The notes under the pieces were generated by a model that saw only the letters and a program-made list of their open reading frames with translations, was not told the origin of the DNA and did not search any database. 64,000 bases of DNA from Aequorivita aquimaris (GTDB lineage: Bacteria; Bacteroidota; Bacteroidia; Flavobacteriales; Flavobacteriaceae). The stretch is taken from the NCBI RefSeq assembly GCF_001573155.1, contig NZ_JRWG01000007.1:58729-122728 (forward strand), read 5' to 3'. The number at the start of each line of letters is the position of its first letter. Positions within the stretch are counted from its first letter, which is position 1. Made by a program: the position numbers and the translations under genes. Positions 9,016 through 17,720 of this stretch are shown here, one piece after another.

Positions 9016-10089
9016 ATGAAGAAAATTCTCGTTATACAAAACAAAAGAATTGGCGATGTACTAATTAGCTCCGTCATTGCCAATAATATTAAAAAAGTCT
9101 TCCCGCAAAGCGAAGTGACTTATTTTGTCTATGATTATACCACGGGGGTTTTGGAAAACAACCCTAATATTGCCAAGATTATTTCAGTAAAGGAAAAGGA
9201 ACTCAAAAAATTTCCGAAACTTTTACAGACTATTGCGAAGATTAGAAAGGAGAAATACGATATTATTTTCGACCCGTATTCCAAGTTTCAAAGTAGAATG
9301 ATTTGCTTATTTTCTGGCGCGGAATACAGAATTGGACTAAAACGGGCGCACAAAGAATTGAAGCTTCCATTCTACACCCACCCAATCAGTTTTTTGGAAC
9401 ATCGCTCCAAAAACTGCGGCAAGGCAATTGAAGATAGAATTAATATGATTGCTTCGGTTTTCGACTTAAAAGAACCTGAGTACGCTCCAAAAATATTTCT
9501 TACGGAAGCTGAAAAAAATTACGACAGGATTGATTCCCTTCAAAAACCGGTAATTATGTTGGGCATTTTGGGCAGTACGCCCCAAAAATCGATGCCTTAC
9601 GAATATATGGTTGAAATAATTGACTTTATCACTTCAAATTACAAGGGCACCATTCTCTTTAACTATGCTCCCCATCAAAAAGACGAAGCGCAGAAGGTTT
9701 ATGAAATGTGCCAAAATAAAGACCAAATAAACCTCGATATTTACGAAGACTCCATCCGTGGGTTCATTAAACTGATGAACCAATGCGACCTGTTGGTTTC
9801 TAACGAAGGCGGAAGTGTTCATATTACCAAAGCGCTTGAAAAACCTACCTTCACTATTTATTCGCCTTATGTAAACAAAGAGCATTGGTGCAGTTTTGAG
9901 GATGGCGACCATCACGATTCAATTCATTTATTGGAAGAAAAGCCCGATCTTTTCAGCAGTTTTACTTTAGAGGAACGAAGGCGAATTGAGCAGGACCCAC
10001 ATTCACTTTACAAACAATTGACCCCCGAAATGATTTTTGAAAAATTAAAGCCGTTTTTGGCGCATCATCTTAACAACCACGGCACTTGA
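9016..10089 (+). CDS. Glycosyltransferase family 9 (heptosyltransferase-like)
   Basis: A 357-residue GT-B protein of the ADP-heptose:LPS heptosyltransferase family. The N-terminal KILVIQNKRIGDVLISSVIA strand-loop-helix is diagnostic. The C-terminal domain has LGSTPQKSMPYEYM and SNEGGSVHITKALEKPT, matching the donor-binding part (usual SNDTGPMHLAAAL). It probably adds a heptose or hexose to the inner core of lipid A-Kdo at the cytoplasmic face of the inner membrane. It is divergent from the LPS-kinase-like gene, with 48 bases between the starts, and overlaps the next methyltransferase gene by 4 bases. The exact sugar is not readable. Confidence 0.87.
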   Translation: MKKILVIQNKRIGDVLISSVIANNIKKVFPQSEVTYFVYDYTTGVLENNPNIAKIISVKEKELKKFPKLLQTIAKIRKEKYDIIFDPYSKFQSRMICLFSGAEYRIGLKRAHKELKLPFYTHPISFLEHRSKNCGKAIEDRINMIASVFDLKEPEYAPKIFLTEAEKNYDRIDSLQKPVIMLGILGSTPQKSMPYEYMVEIIDFITSNYKGTILFNYAPHQKDEAQKVYEMCQNKDQINLDIYEDSIRGFIKLMNQCDLLVSNEGGSVHITKALEKPTFTIYSPYVNKEHWCSFEDGDHHDSIHLLEEKPDLFSSFTLEERRRIEQDPHSLYKQLTPEMIFEKLKPFLAHHLNNHGT

Positions 10090-10667
10090 ATTTACTGGAC
10101 AAATTTCATAACTGGCGAAGAAAACAACGCTGGAACCGACAATATAAACAGGGACGGTGGCAAAGCCTGCGTAGCGAAAAGGAAGCTTTGCGCTACCAAA
10201 AAATCATTGAATATATAAATCGTTTTTCACTTAAGAACCCAAGTATTTTAGATATTGGCTGTGGCGATGGTTTGCTCACCGAACGCATCAGTCCCGAAGA
10301 CTACTCCTTTTTTTTGGGCTTGGATTTTTCAAATGAATCCATAAAAATAGCCTCTGAAAAGAGATTGCCAAAAGCAGAATTTCTTACTGCCGATGCTGTA
10401 AAATTCCACCCAAAACAAAAATTTGATGTTATCATTTTCAACGAAGCATTCTACTACATTCACGAAACTGAAAAGCAAAATGTTTTAAACCGAATGCTAA
10501 AGAGTCTTACAGAAGATGGAATTATAATAACTTCAATATATCGGGAAGGACACGGCTGTTGGCAATATTTCAAGGAAGATAAAAGGTTAAAAGAACTTGA
10601 TTTTACTACTGTAACTACAGATGAAGAGCTTCGCTATTGGAAAATCGGGGTTTACAAAAAGAGTTAA
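10086..10667 (+). CDS. Class I SAM-dependent methyltransferase
   Basis: This 193-residue protein begins at a TTG overlapping the upstream stop (TTGA). Motif I is ILDIGCGDGLL; DVIIFNEAFYYIHE and the MLKSLTEDGIIITS strand complete a Rossmann-fold methyltransferase of the Methyltransf_11/25 type. The basic N-terminus (RRKQRWNRQYKQGRW) could bind an acidic glycolipid. Overlap with the GT9 gene implies co-translation, so methylation of a core sugar is a fair inference, but the target is unknown. The next gene is convergent, with 6 bases between stops. Confidence 0.82.
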   Translation: MNLLDKFHNWRRKQRWNRQYKQGRWQSLRSEKEALRYQKIIEYINRFSLKNPSILDIGCGDGLLTERISPEDYSFFLGLDFSNESIKIASEKRLPKAEFLTADAVKFHPKQKFDVIIFNEAFYYIHETEKQNVLNRMLKSLTEDGIIITSIYREGHGCWQYFKEDKRLKELDFTTVTTDEELRYWKIGVYKKS

Positions 10668-10673
10668 ACTGTT

Positions 10674-12335
10674 TTAATTGGCAACTTCCGTTTTCTTCGG
10701 AACAATACCGTAATCTGTCCAGACTCTTTTTTCCTTCTTTGTTATTCTTCGAATCGCCTTATTTTTTATAAACATTTCCTTCCGAACATAACCGCGCTCG
10801 TGGTCCAAATGCAGTGTAACCGTGCTATAGCGAATCTGCAATGGTTTAATGCCGTAGTTCATCAAACGTTCACCCATTTCGCGGTCCTCGCCACCGTACT
10901 GCATGCGTTCGTCAAATCCGTTTACCGCCAAAATATCTTTTTTCCATCCAGAGGCGTTGTTGCCGTCCCAGGTAGCGCTGGTGGGCGTAAAGGTGTTTAA
11001 AATATCTTCCTTCAAGCCGTAAGATGTTAGTTTGTTTAGTTTAAAAGTTTTTTTCAGACCGTGCTTCAAAAGCCATTTTGCATTGAAGCAACGCTGGGTT
11101 TCAATGTCATCTTTAGTAATCTGTTTTGAAATCTTCATCGAAAGCTTAAAATATCCTGCGGAGAGAAAGCAACCTGGACGGCTCAATCCCAAATGGGTTG
11201 CAACCAAATCATTTCGCGGAATACAGTCCCCATCTGTAAAGATTAAATATTCTCCTTTGGAAGCTTTTATGGCTTTATTCAAAATTTTTGTTTTCTGAAA
11301 GCCGTGATCTTCCTGCCAAACGTGAGTGATTTTCAGAGAAGAGTTTACTATAAAGGAATCGATTAATTTTTTTGTTTCTTCAGTAGAACCATCATCGGCA
11401 ATTATAATTTCAAAATTCTTTTCCAACTGCTGTTCAAAACCCCAAAGTGCTTTTTTAAGCCATTCCGGTTGGTTATAGGTGCTAACGATTACGGAAACAA
11501 ATGGAGCAATATTATCATCTTTTACAATTCCAAAAGGCGTCCATTTCTTTTTTTTGCCTCTCGTCTGCTTTCGGATGGCCAAATTTTTATTGATGGAATC
11601 CTGGTTCTTGTAGCCACGTGGATGGTCCAAATGAAGCACTACCGCATTGTAGCGAATCTGTTTACTTTTCAGACCGTAATTTATCAAGCGTTCGCCCAGT
11701 TCGCGGTCCTGCCCACCGTACTGCATGCGTTCATCAAACCCGTTTACTGCAATGATATCCTTTTTCCACCCTGAAGCATTATGGCCATTCCAACTGGCAT
11801 TGGTGGGTGTAAACCTATTGAGGAGGTACGCCTTGAAGGGCCCAGAATACAGCTTGTTGTTCTTAAAGGAAGATTGCAGTCCGTGCTTTTTCAACCAGGA
11901 AACATCGAAGCATTTTTCAGAATAAATATCCTCTTTCGTTATGCTTTTTGAAATATCCAAGGGCAACATAAAATAGCCGCCAGAGAGGAAATAACCCTCT
12001 TCCCGAAATTTAACGTGCTGCTCCACAAAATCCTTCCTCGGAATGCAGTCGCCGTCGCTCATGATAATGTATTCGGTGCTGCACCGCAAGATGGCCTTGT
12101 TGAGAATCTGCGATTTCTGAAACCCTTTGTCCTCATGCCATACGTGGATGATGGGATAGAAAACTTCGGCCTCCATTCTTTTAAGCAACTGCCGCGTTTC
12201 GTCATTGGAGCCGTCATCCGCAATTACAACCTCAAACTGCCTGTAGGTTTGGTTGTTATACCCATAGAGCACCTTCTCCAGCCATTCGCGGGAATTGTAG
12301 GTACTGATAATTACGGACGTATCAATGGCAGTCAT
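10674..12335 (-). CDS. Tandem-duplicated two-domain family 2 glycosyltransferase
   Basis: A 553-residue protein made of two homologous GT2 units, about 1-275 and 276-553. Each begins STYN..EWL, continues with (V/I)IADDGS..ET, DGDCIPR as the DxD metal site, and ends with a galactosyltransferase-C-like part (NGFDERMQYGG followed by DRE.GERL.NYG). Both halves keep the key residues, so both may be active. The ATG at 12335 is chosen over a TTG at 12344, which falls inside a -7 box. By analogy with bifunctional polymerases such as chondroitin synthase it could add two residues in turn; this is inference. It lies with LPS-core-type genes. Confidence 0.87.
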   Translation of the reverse strand: MTAIDTSVIISTYNSREWLEKVLYGYNNQTYRQFEVVIADDGSNDETRQLLKRMEAEVFYPIIHVWHEDKGFQKSQILNKAILRCSTEYIIMSDGDCIPRKDFVEQHVKFREEGYFLSGGYFMLPLDISKSITKEDIYSEKCFDVSWLKKHGLQSSFKNNKLYSGPFKAYLLNRFTPTNASWNGHNASGWKKDIIAVNGFDERMQYGGQDRELGERLINYGLKSKQIRYNAVVLHLDHPRGYKNQDSINKNLAIRKQTRGKKKKWTPFGIVKDDNIAPFVSVIVSTYNQPEWLKKALWGFEQQLEKNFEIIIADDGSTEETKKLIDSFIVNSSLKITHVWQEDHGFQKTKILNKAIKASKGEYLIFTDGDCIPRNDLVATHLGLSRPGCFLSAGYFKLSMKISKQITKDDIETQRCFNAKWLLKHGLKKTFKLNKLTSYGLKEDILNTFTPTSATWDGNNASGWKKDILAVNGFDERMQYGGEDREMGERLMNYGIKPLQIRYSTVTLHLDHERGYVRKEMFIKNKAIRRITKKEKRVWTDYGIVPKKTEVAN

Positions 12336-12341
12336 ACGGGG

Positions 12342-12349
12342 CAAAGATA
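12342..12349 (-). promoter_or_regulatory. -7 box TATCTTTG directly before the tandem GT2 gene
   Basis: A perfect TAnnTTTG on the minus strand ends 6 bases before the ATG at 12335, inside the 17-base gap after the upstream methyltransferase gene. If used, the transcript would begin at or very near the start codon (leaderless or almost so). No clear -33 element was identified. Confidence 0.45.
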
Positions 12350-12352
12350 CGG

Positions 12353-13312
12353 CTAATTCCTGCGTAAATAAAAAGCAGCTTGGTCGCCCCGCTCCTCTTT
12401 ATTGAGCTGTTTGGCCTTTTGACCGTATTTAAAATTTTCAGCCTTTCTTTTTAATGATTTTGAAAAACCTTTCTCCTTGGGTGCGGAAAGCGGAATATCC
12501 TTTATATATTTTTCACTGCCGGTAAACTGGAAGTGCGTGGAATCGTATTCAATTTTATACAATTCAAAATTGGTCTTGTCTGCCAGCAGTTGCATACTTT
12601 TTTTTGAATGCAGAAAAAAGTGCCGTGGTGCGTCCAATTGTACCCAGTTAACGCCGTAATGCTCCCAGGCATACGAAGAAACCGTCGGGATACGAATGAT
12701 GCAAACTCCATCTACGGCAAGAAGTTCGTGCACTTTCTGAAGGTTTTCCAAAGGATCGGGCAAATGTTCAAAGGCGTGGTGATAGGTGATAATATCGTAA
12801 CTACCATCCATGTCGTAAACACTGCTTTTCTTTATGGTGAGCCCGTTTTCATATTTAATTGTTTCCTTTAAATAGGGGTCGCAGCCCATAACATTTTTAA
12901 AACCCACTTCGGCCAAGGGGTACAGGAAATTTCTACCATTGCCACAACCAACATCAAGAATGCGGGTTTCCTTATTTACGTTTAATCCTATAAAGATTGC
13001 GTATTCCTTTTTCCCTAAAATTTTCCCCAAGGTATTTTGGTAAACAGGTCCGCCAAGAACCGCAGCTTCGTATTGTTTCTTTTTAATCGCGCCTTTTGTT
13101 CCAGTAAATTTCTTGCCGTCATAAGTGTCAAAACTGTAATAATCGCCGGGATAATACTTGCCCATATCCGCTGGAAATTCCACAATCTGCAAGCAACCAC
13201 AACTGGAACATTGAAAATATTCAAAAGTTTCGCGCAAGCCGTACATCATTTCTTTTGCTGTAAAAGTTTCGTTTTCTTCGGAATTGCCACAAATTCTGCA
13301 AGTGTTTCCCAT
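12353..13312 (-). CDS. Class I SAM methyltransferase with N-terminal zinc-ribbon
   Basis: A 319-residue protein. Residues 5-8 (CRIC) and CSSC near 35-38 form a two-CxxC zinc-ribbon, seen in many sugar methyltransferases. The central part contains ILDVGCGNGRNF (SAM motif I), YHHAFEHLPDP and LLAVDGVCIIRIPT, typical of Methyltransf_23. The C-terminal region is basic. Family members methylate nucleotide-sugar or glycan hydroxyls; the substrate here is unknown. A TATCTTTG box lies 23 bases upstream of the ATG. It is oriented with the tandem GT2 gene 17 bases downstream. Confidence 0.85.
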   Translation of the reverse strand: MGNTCRICGNSEENETFTAKEMMYGLRETFEYFQCSSCGCLQIVEFPADMGKYYPGDYYSFDTYDGKKFTGTKGAIKKKQYEAAVLGGPVYQNTLGKILGKKEYAIFIGLNVNKETRILDVGCGNGRNFLYPLAEVGFKNVMGCDPYLKETIKYENGLTIKKSSVYDMDGSYDIITYHHAFEHLPDPLENLQKVHELLAVDGVCIIRIPTVSSYAWEHYGVNWVQLDAPRHFFLHSKKSMQLLADKTNFELYKIEYDSTHFQFTGSEKYIKDIPLSAPKEKGFSKSLKRKAENFKYGQKAKQLNKEERGDQAAFYLRRN

Positions 13313-13335
13313 AAATTGAAAATTGCTTTAAGCTC

Positions 13336-13362
13336 CAAAGATAAAGTTATTTACTAATTTTG
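13336..13362. promoter_or_regulatory. Divergent promoter region with two -7 boxes
   Basis: TATCTTTG on the minus strand (13343-13336) faces the methyltransferase gene, and TAATTTTG on the plus strand (13355-13362) ends 5 bases before the GT2 ATG at 13368. Both match TAnnTTTG. The 55-base gap between divergent starts is otherwise AT-rich. The -33 elements are not clear. Confidence 0.5.
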
Positions 13363-13367
13363 CTTCA

Positions 13368-14105
13368 ATGGCGAGACTTTCTGTAATCATCCCGACTTTC
13401 AACGAAGAAGCATACATACAAGATGCCCTGTTTTCAGTAGCTTTCGCCGATGAAATTATTGTGATAGATTCTTTCAGCACAGACAAAACCCCTGAAATAG
13501 CAAAGAAATACGCCACCAAATTTCTTCAGCGAAAGTTCGATAATTTTTCAAACCAAAAAAACTTCGCTTTAAAAGAAGCCACTGGCGATTGGGTGCTATT
13601 TTTGGACGCCGATGAACGCGTAACCCATTCCTTGGAAGCCGAAATAAAAGCAACCCTCCAAAACCCCAAACACGGCGGGTACAAGATAAATTTTCCGCAT
13701 TTTTATATGAACCGTTTTCTCTACCATCACAGTGATGATGTGCTTCGATTGGTAAAACGGGAAGGCGCTGAATATTCCGGTAGTGTTCATGAAAAACTTA
13801 TCTGCAAAGGCAGTATCGGGAAATTGAAAAACAAAATGCTCCATTTTACCTATAAGGGTTTGGAGAATTATATTGTAAAAAAGGAATCATACGCGTGGTT
13901 TCAGGCGCAACAACAGTCTGACAAAGGAAAAAAAGTAACGTGGTTCGCTCTTTTTTTTAAGCCCAGCTATCGCTTTTTTCGTTCTTTTATCTTAAAAGGT
14001 GGGTTCCTCGACGGAGTGCCCGGAATGACAGTTGCAGCCGTTAATGCCTATGGCGTTTTTGAAAGATATGTGAAGTTGATGTTACTTCAAAAAGGAATGA
14101 AATAA
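13368..14105 (+). CDS. Family 2 glycosyltransferase, WaaE/KdtX type
   Basis: A 245-residue GT-A enzyme: SVIIPTFNEEAYI at the start, FADEIIVIDSFSTDKTPEIA for nucleotide binding, and FLDADERVT as the DxD motif. The pattern NFSNQKNFALKEATGDWV is characteristic of the WaaE/KdtX subgroup, which adds glucose to the LPS core in other Gram-negatives. A C-terminal aromatic and basic segment (FFKPSYRFFRSFILKGG) probably contacts the membrane. It is a clear paralogue of 14873-15634. The ATG follows a perfect -7 box by 5 bases. It probably acts in core assembly in the cytoplasm. Confidence 0.87.
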   Translation: MARLSVIIPTFNEEAYIQDALFSVAFADEIIVIDSFSTDKTPEIAKKYATKFLQRKFDNFSNQKNFALKEATGDWVLFLDADERVTHSLEAEIKATLQNPKHGGYKINFPHFYMNRFLYHHSDDVLRLVKREGAEYSGSVHEKLICKGSIGKLKNKMLHFTYKGLENYIVKKESYAWFQAQQQSDKGKKVTWFALFFKPSYRFFRSFILKGGFLDGVPGMTVAAVNAYGVFERYVKLMLLQKGMK

Positions 14106-14108
14106 CTT

Positions 14109-14813
14109 TTAAAATAGCTTCCCAAACCGAATTTTCTGTCGAAACTTTAACATTGAAAATTCTCCTTTTACGTCAATCCGCTGAATTTCAAAAGGTTTTT
14201 TAAAGGGAAACGTATTTGTTCTATTGCCGATGCGCAGCCCGTATTCAATGCCGTTTTGTGAAAGTATTTTCTTAAAGATTTCATTCAGCTTTTTTTCCTT
14301 TGGGAATTTGCCGTACGGATAGGCCAAAACGGGCGAAAAATTCAATTCATTTTCTGAAACGAATTCCAGGCAACGGCGGGTATCGGCTTCAATTTCGGCA
14401 TTGGAAAGTTCCGTATATTTTTTATGGTAAAAGGAATGAAAACCGAGTTCCACAATTTTTGGATCGAGACTTTTCAACTGTTCCAAAGTCATAATTTGCA
14501 AAGAAGAAGTGTTCCAACTGTCAGTTTTTCCCAAAAAATCTAAAGGCACGAAAAAGGTGGCTTTCAGTTTGTATTTCTTCAGTAACGGAAGCGCCAGTTC
14601 CATTTGGCTCACATAGCCATCGTCAAAAGTAATAACGATGTTTTTGCCTTTTGGCAGCGTCTTCAACTTGTCTAACTCCCGAAAATGGTAGGTTTTATAG
14701 CCGTTTTCAGCCAAATGTTTAAACTGCTTTTCAAGCTTTTCTACGGAAATGGTCAAACCTTCACCCTTTTCAGCCGTAACGTGGTGGTACATTAAAATAG
14801 GAAGTTTCGCCAT
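14109..14813 (-). CDS. Polysaccharide deacetylase family protein (CE4/NodB)
   Basis: A 234-residue protein starting at the ATG at 14813 (MAKLPILMYHHVT). NodB motifs are visible: ILMYHH, VITFDDGYVSQ (motif 1, catalytic and metal aspartates), LGFHSFYHKKYTEL (motif 2, metal histidines), and LAYPYGKFPKEKK (motif 3). There is no signal peptide, so it probably acts in the cytoplasm, on a nucleotide sugar or lipid-linked sugar N-acetyl group. It lies between two WaaE-like GT genes, which suggests the deacetylated residue belongs to the same core or glycan. A longer frame to 14858 adds 15 poorly supported residues. Confidence 0.87.
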   Translation of the reverse strand: MAKLPILMYHHVTAEKGEGLTISVEKLEKQFKHLAENGYKTYHFRELDKLKTLPKGKNIVITFDDGYVSQMELALPLLKKYKLKATFFVPLDFLGKTDSWNTSSLQIMTLEQLKSLDPKIVELGFHSFYHKKYTELSNAEIEADTRRCLEFVSENELNFSPVLAYPYGKFPKEKKLNEIFKKILSQNGIEYGLRIGNRTNTFPFKKPFEIQRIDVKGEFSMLKFRQKIRFGKLF

Positions 14814-14872
14814 AACGGTTTTCAATTTTATACCCGTAAAATTATTACTTTTACGCAAACTACAAGCCGTTT

Positions 14873-15634
14873 TTGGAAAACCCTGTAAAAATCACCGCCC
14901 TTGCCATCACGCTCAACGAGGCCCACAATATTGAAGGCTATTTAAAGAGCCTTTGGTTTGCGGACGAAATTGTGATTGTGGATTCCTTTAGTAGCGATGA
15001 TACGGTGGCTTTGGCTTCGAAACACGAAAAAGTGACGGTTTATCAACGAACCTTCGACAATTTTTCGGCACAGAAAAATTTCGCTATTTCAAAAGCGAAG
15101 AACGACTGGGTCACTTTTTTTGATTTGGACGAAGAAGTAACCCCCGAGCTTGCAAATGAAATCGTTGAAAAGTTCAAAAACCCAAAAGCCGTTGCCTATT
15201 TTGTAAAACGCGATTTCTATTTTATGGGAAAACGCATTAAATACAGCGGTTTGCAGAATGATTATATCATTCGTTTTTTTAACAAAAACCATTGCCGATA
15301 CAATGCAAATTTAGTCCACGAAACCTTGGAAGCCGACGGCAAAACTGAAAATTTAAAAAGCAGCCTGCCGCACCACACCTATAAATCGTTTGACGATTAC
15401 ACCGCAAAAATGCACCAATACAGTGCGCTACAGGCCCGAATGCTCTATAAAAAAGGGAAGAAACCAAATTATTACCATTTTCTGTTCCGTCCGTTTTATA
15501 GATTTTGGAACCAGTTTATTTTTGGATTGGGTATTTTAGACGGAAAAGAAGGTTTCATTCTCGCCTACGTAAGCGCCTTTTCAGTGTTTAAACGGTACGT
15601 CAACCTTTGGCTTTTATACCGAAAAATTGACTAA
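14873..15634 (+). CDS. Family 2 glycosyltransferase, WaaE/KdtX type (paralogue)
   Basis: A 253-residue enzyme starting at TTG 14873 (MENPVKITALAITLNEAHN). It shares the signature order of 13368-14105: WFADEIVIVDSFSSDDT, FDNFSAQKNFAISKAK, FFDLDEEVT (DxD), and a C-terminal FRPFYRFWNQFIFGLG membrane-contact segment ending in a KRYVNLW motif. The two genes are probably old duplicates with different acceptors. It is followed 15 bases later by a GT4 gene, making a short operon on the plus strand. An LPS-core role is inferred from family and context. Confidence 0.86.
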   Translation: MENPVKITALAITLNEAHNIEGYLKSLWFADEIVIVDSFSSDDTVALASKHEKVTVYQRTFDNFSAQKNFAISKAKNDWVTFFDLDEEVTPELANEIVEKFKNPKAVAYFVKRDFYFMGKRIKYSGLQNDYIIRFFNKNHCRYNANLVHETLEADGKTENLKSSLPHHTYKSFDDYTAKMHQYSALQARMLYKKGKKPNYYHFLFRPFYRFWNQFIFGLGILDGKEGFILAYVSAFSVFKRYVNLWLLYRKID

Positions 15635-15649
15635 TCTTAAATCGCTACT

Positions 15650-16714
15650 TTGAAACAAGTTTTTTTAGAATCGCATAATTTAAAAAACCGTTATTCGGGC
15701 TTTGGGCAGTTTAATTACCATTTCATAAAAGCGTTGGCAGCCTTGCCGCAGAACGATTTTGAAATAGTTTTGAATGCGAAAAATATTTCAGAACTGAAAG
15801 AAGAATTTGGCGACACATTTAAATATCGAAAATACAATTCGTTAACGCGCCACAAGCCTTTTCGAATAAAGAAAAAATACAATCTTTGGCATTGTTTAAA
15901 TCAAAATATAAAGATTGAACCTTTCTTCAACATTCCGTATTTATTGACGGTTCACGACGTGCATTTTGTAACCGAAGGCTCTGTGGAATTGCAGAAAAAA
16001 CTGAAAAAACAATTCAACGAAAAACTGAAGCGCAGCAGCGCCATCGCCTATATTTCAGAGTTTGCAAAACAGGATACGCACGCACATTTTGAAGTCCCCA
16101 ACATTCCGGAATACGTAATTTACAACGGCAATACAATTACCGAAATCACACTTCCGAAGGATTATAAACCTTCGCTTTTGTCGCCAAAACCCTATCTTTT
16201 TTCGATTGGCGATTTCAGCGAACGCAAAAACTTTATGAGCCTGGTGGAAATGTTGCGTTTTCTGCCCGAATATAATTTGGTCCTGGCGGGAAGTAATAGT
16301 TCAAGTTACGCCGAAAAGCTTACTGAAAAAGTGAAACAGTACGGTTTTGAAAACAGGGTATTTCAAACTGGGAAAATAGCCGATTTGGAAAAACAATACT
16401 ACCTTCAAAATTGCGAAGCCTTTGTTTTTCCATCGCATCGTGAAGGTTTCGGCATTCCTCCCATTGAAGCCATGCGTTTTGGGAAACCTGTTTTTCTTTC
16501 AAACAACACTTCGCTCCCCGAAATTGGCGGGGAGCACAGTTTCTTTTGGGACCATTACGACCCCCAATATATGGCGCAAACGCTAAAAGCGGGAATGGAA
16601 AAATTCAACAACAATAGACCGTTTTATGAAAACTGGTACACGGCGCGCGCCCAAAGTTTCAATTGGAAAACCACGGCCGAAAAGTATATTGAAGTCTATA
16701 AAAGCTTGCTCTAA
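15650..16714 (+). CDS. Family 4 glycosyltransferase
   Basis: A 354-residue GT-B enzyme starting at TTG 15650. The N-terminal half contains SGFGQFNYHFIKAL and LLTVHDVHFVTEG. The C-terminal half has YLFSIGDFSERKNFMSLVE (donor-domain start), VFQTGKIADLEKQYYLQNC and AFVFPSHREGFGIPPIEAM, with the E-x7-E motif of GT4 retaining transferases. Donor and acceptor are unknown. It lies 15 bases after the WaaE-like gene and should be co-transcribed. Mannosyl-, galactosyl- and glucosyltransferases all share this pattern, so a specific name is not justified. Confidence 0.87.
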   Translation: MKQVFLESHNLKNRYSGFGQFNYHFIKALAALPQNDFEIVLNAKNISELKEEFGDTFKYRKYNSLTRHKPFRIKKKYNLWHCLNQNIKIEPFFNIPYLLTVHDVHFVTEGSVELQKKLKKQFNEKLKRSSAIAYISEFAKQDTHAHFEVPNIPEYVIYNGNTITEITLPKDYKPSLLSPKPYLFSIGDFSERKNFMSLVEMLRFLPEYNLVLAGSNSSSYAEKLTEKVKQYGFENRVFQTGKIADLEKQYYLQNCEAFVFPSHREGFGIPPIEAMRFGKPVFLSNNTSLPEIGGEHSFFWDHYDPQYMAQTLKAGMEKFNNNRPFYENWYTARAQSFNWKTTAEKYIEVYKSLL

Positions 16715-16759
16715 CCAACTTTATTAAAACTTTGGACAAACTCCCACGGACAGTAATTG

Positions 16760-16767
16760 TATCTTTG
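16760..16767 (+). promoter_or_regulatory. -7 box TATCTTTG upstream of the 16809 GT2 gene
   Basis: A perfect TAnnTTTG lies 41 bases before the ATG. The nearest TTTG (16731-16734) is 25 bases away, longer than the usual spacing of about 19-21, so only the -7 element is confident. Confidence 0.42.
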
Positions 16768-16808
16768 CCAAAAGCAGTCAAAAAAGTTTCCCGATTAAAA
16801 TTAATTTG

Positions 16809-17720
16809 ATGGATGTAGCCATTATCATTGTCAATTACAACTCTTCAAAATATACTTTGGAGTGCATAAACACTGTAATTGAAAAGACTTCGGAAGGTAT
16901 CAGCTATCAAATAATTGTGGTGGATAACAATTCAACGGCTTCGGAATATAAAATTTTAAGAGATAATTTTCCGATAAAACCACACGTTTCTTTACACCGA
17001 AGCATTATCAATACGGGTTTTGGCGGCGGGAATATGTTCGGCGCGCAATTCGCGAATGCAGATTATCTGCTTTTTCTGAACAACGATGCCATGTTGCTGA
17101 ACGACTGTTTGAGCATTTTGCTCAGATTTATGAAAGCAAATCCAAAGGTAGGCGTTTCAACGGCGCAGAATTTTGACGAAAACAACAATTTCGTGCCGTC
17201 ATTTGACCATAACAAGGGCCTGCGAAGATTGCTTTTTGGAAGAAGTTTTCTCGAAAAAAACAATCCAGAATTATATCCAAAACGTAAAAAGGAATATTCC
17301 CAACCAGTACAAGCAAACTGGATAAATGGCGCATTTCTATTTTTTGATAGCAAGGCATTTGCAGCGGTGGGCGGTTTTGACACCAACATTTTTCTGTATT
17401 GGGAAGAAATGGACCTTTGCCACCGCCTAAAAAAACTTGGTTATGAAAGTTGGCTGGTGCCCGAAGCGCAAATCCTGCACCATCAGGGCGTGAGCACGGG
17501 CACTTCCAAAGTGATGAACAGGGAAAGTTATATTTCGTATTTGTATGTACTTCGGAAAAATCACGGCTTTGGAAAATATTTGCTCATTAGAATGTATCTT
17601 ACAATCGCCATTTTAATCAAACCGAAAAAATGGTATCTGCTGCCCATTATTCTGAAAAGCAACAACCAAACCCAATCGTTAAAACAGAAACAAAAAATCA
17701 CTTTTTTAAATGAAGACTGA
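16809..17720 (+). CDS. Family 2 glycosyltransferase (rhamnosyltransferase-like)
   Basis: A 303-residue GT-A enzyme starting at the ATG at 16809, directly after an in-frame TTG. Motifs are IIIVNYNSSKYTLEC, IVVDNNSTASE, NTGFGGGNMFGAQFA, LLFLNNDAML (NND in place of DxD), and FLYWEEMDLCHRLKKLGY with the ED-type catalytic region. This is the WbbL/rhamnosyltransferase-like subgroup, which uses dTDP-sugars. The N-terminus has no signal peptide. Its end overlaps tsaC by 11 bases, so a glycan gene and a tRNA-modification gene share a transcript. Confidence 0.87.
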   Translation: MDVAIIIVNYNSSKYTLECINTVIEKTSEGISYQIIVVDNNSTASEYKILRDNFPIKPHVSLHRSIINTGFGGGNMFGAQFANADYLLFLNNDAMLLNDCLSILLRFMKANPKVGVSTAQNFDENNNFVPSFDHNKGLRRLLFGRSFLEKNNPELYPKRKKEYSQPVQANWINGAFLFFDSKAFAAVGGFDTNIFLYWEEMDLCHRLKKLGYESWLVPEAQILHHQGVSTGTSKVMNRESYISYLYVLRKNHGFGKYLLIRMYLTIAILIKPKKWYLLPIILKSNNQTQSLKQKQKITFLNED

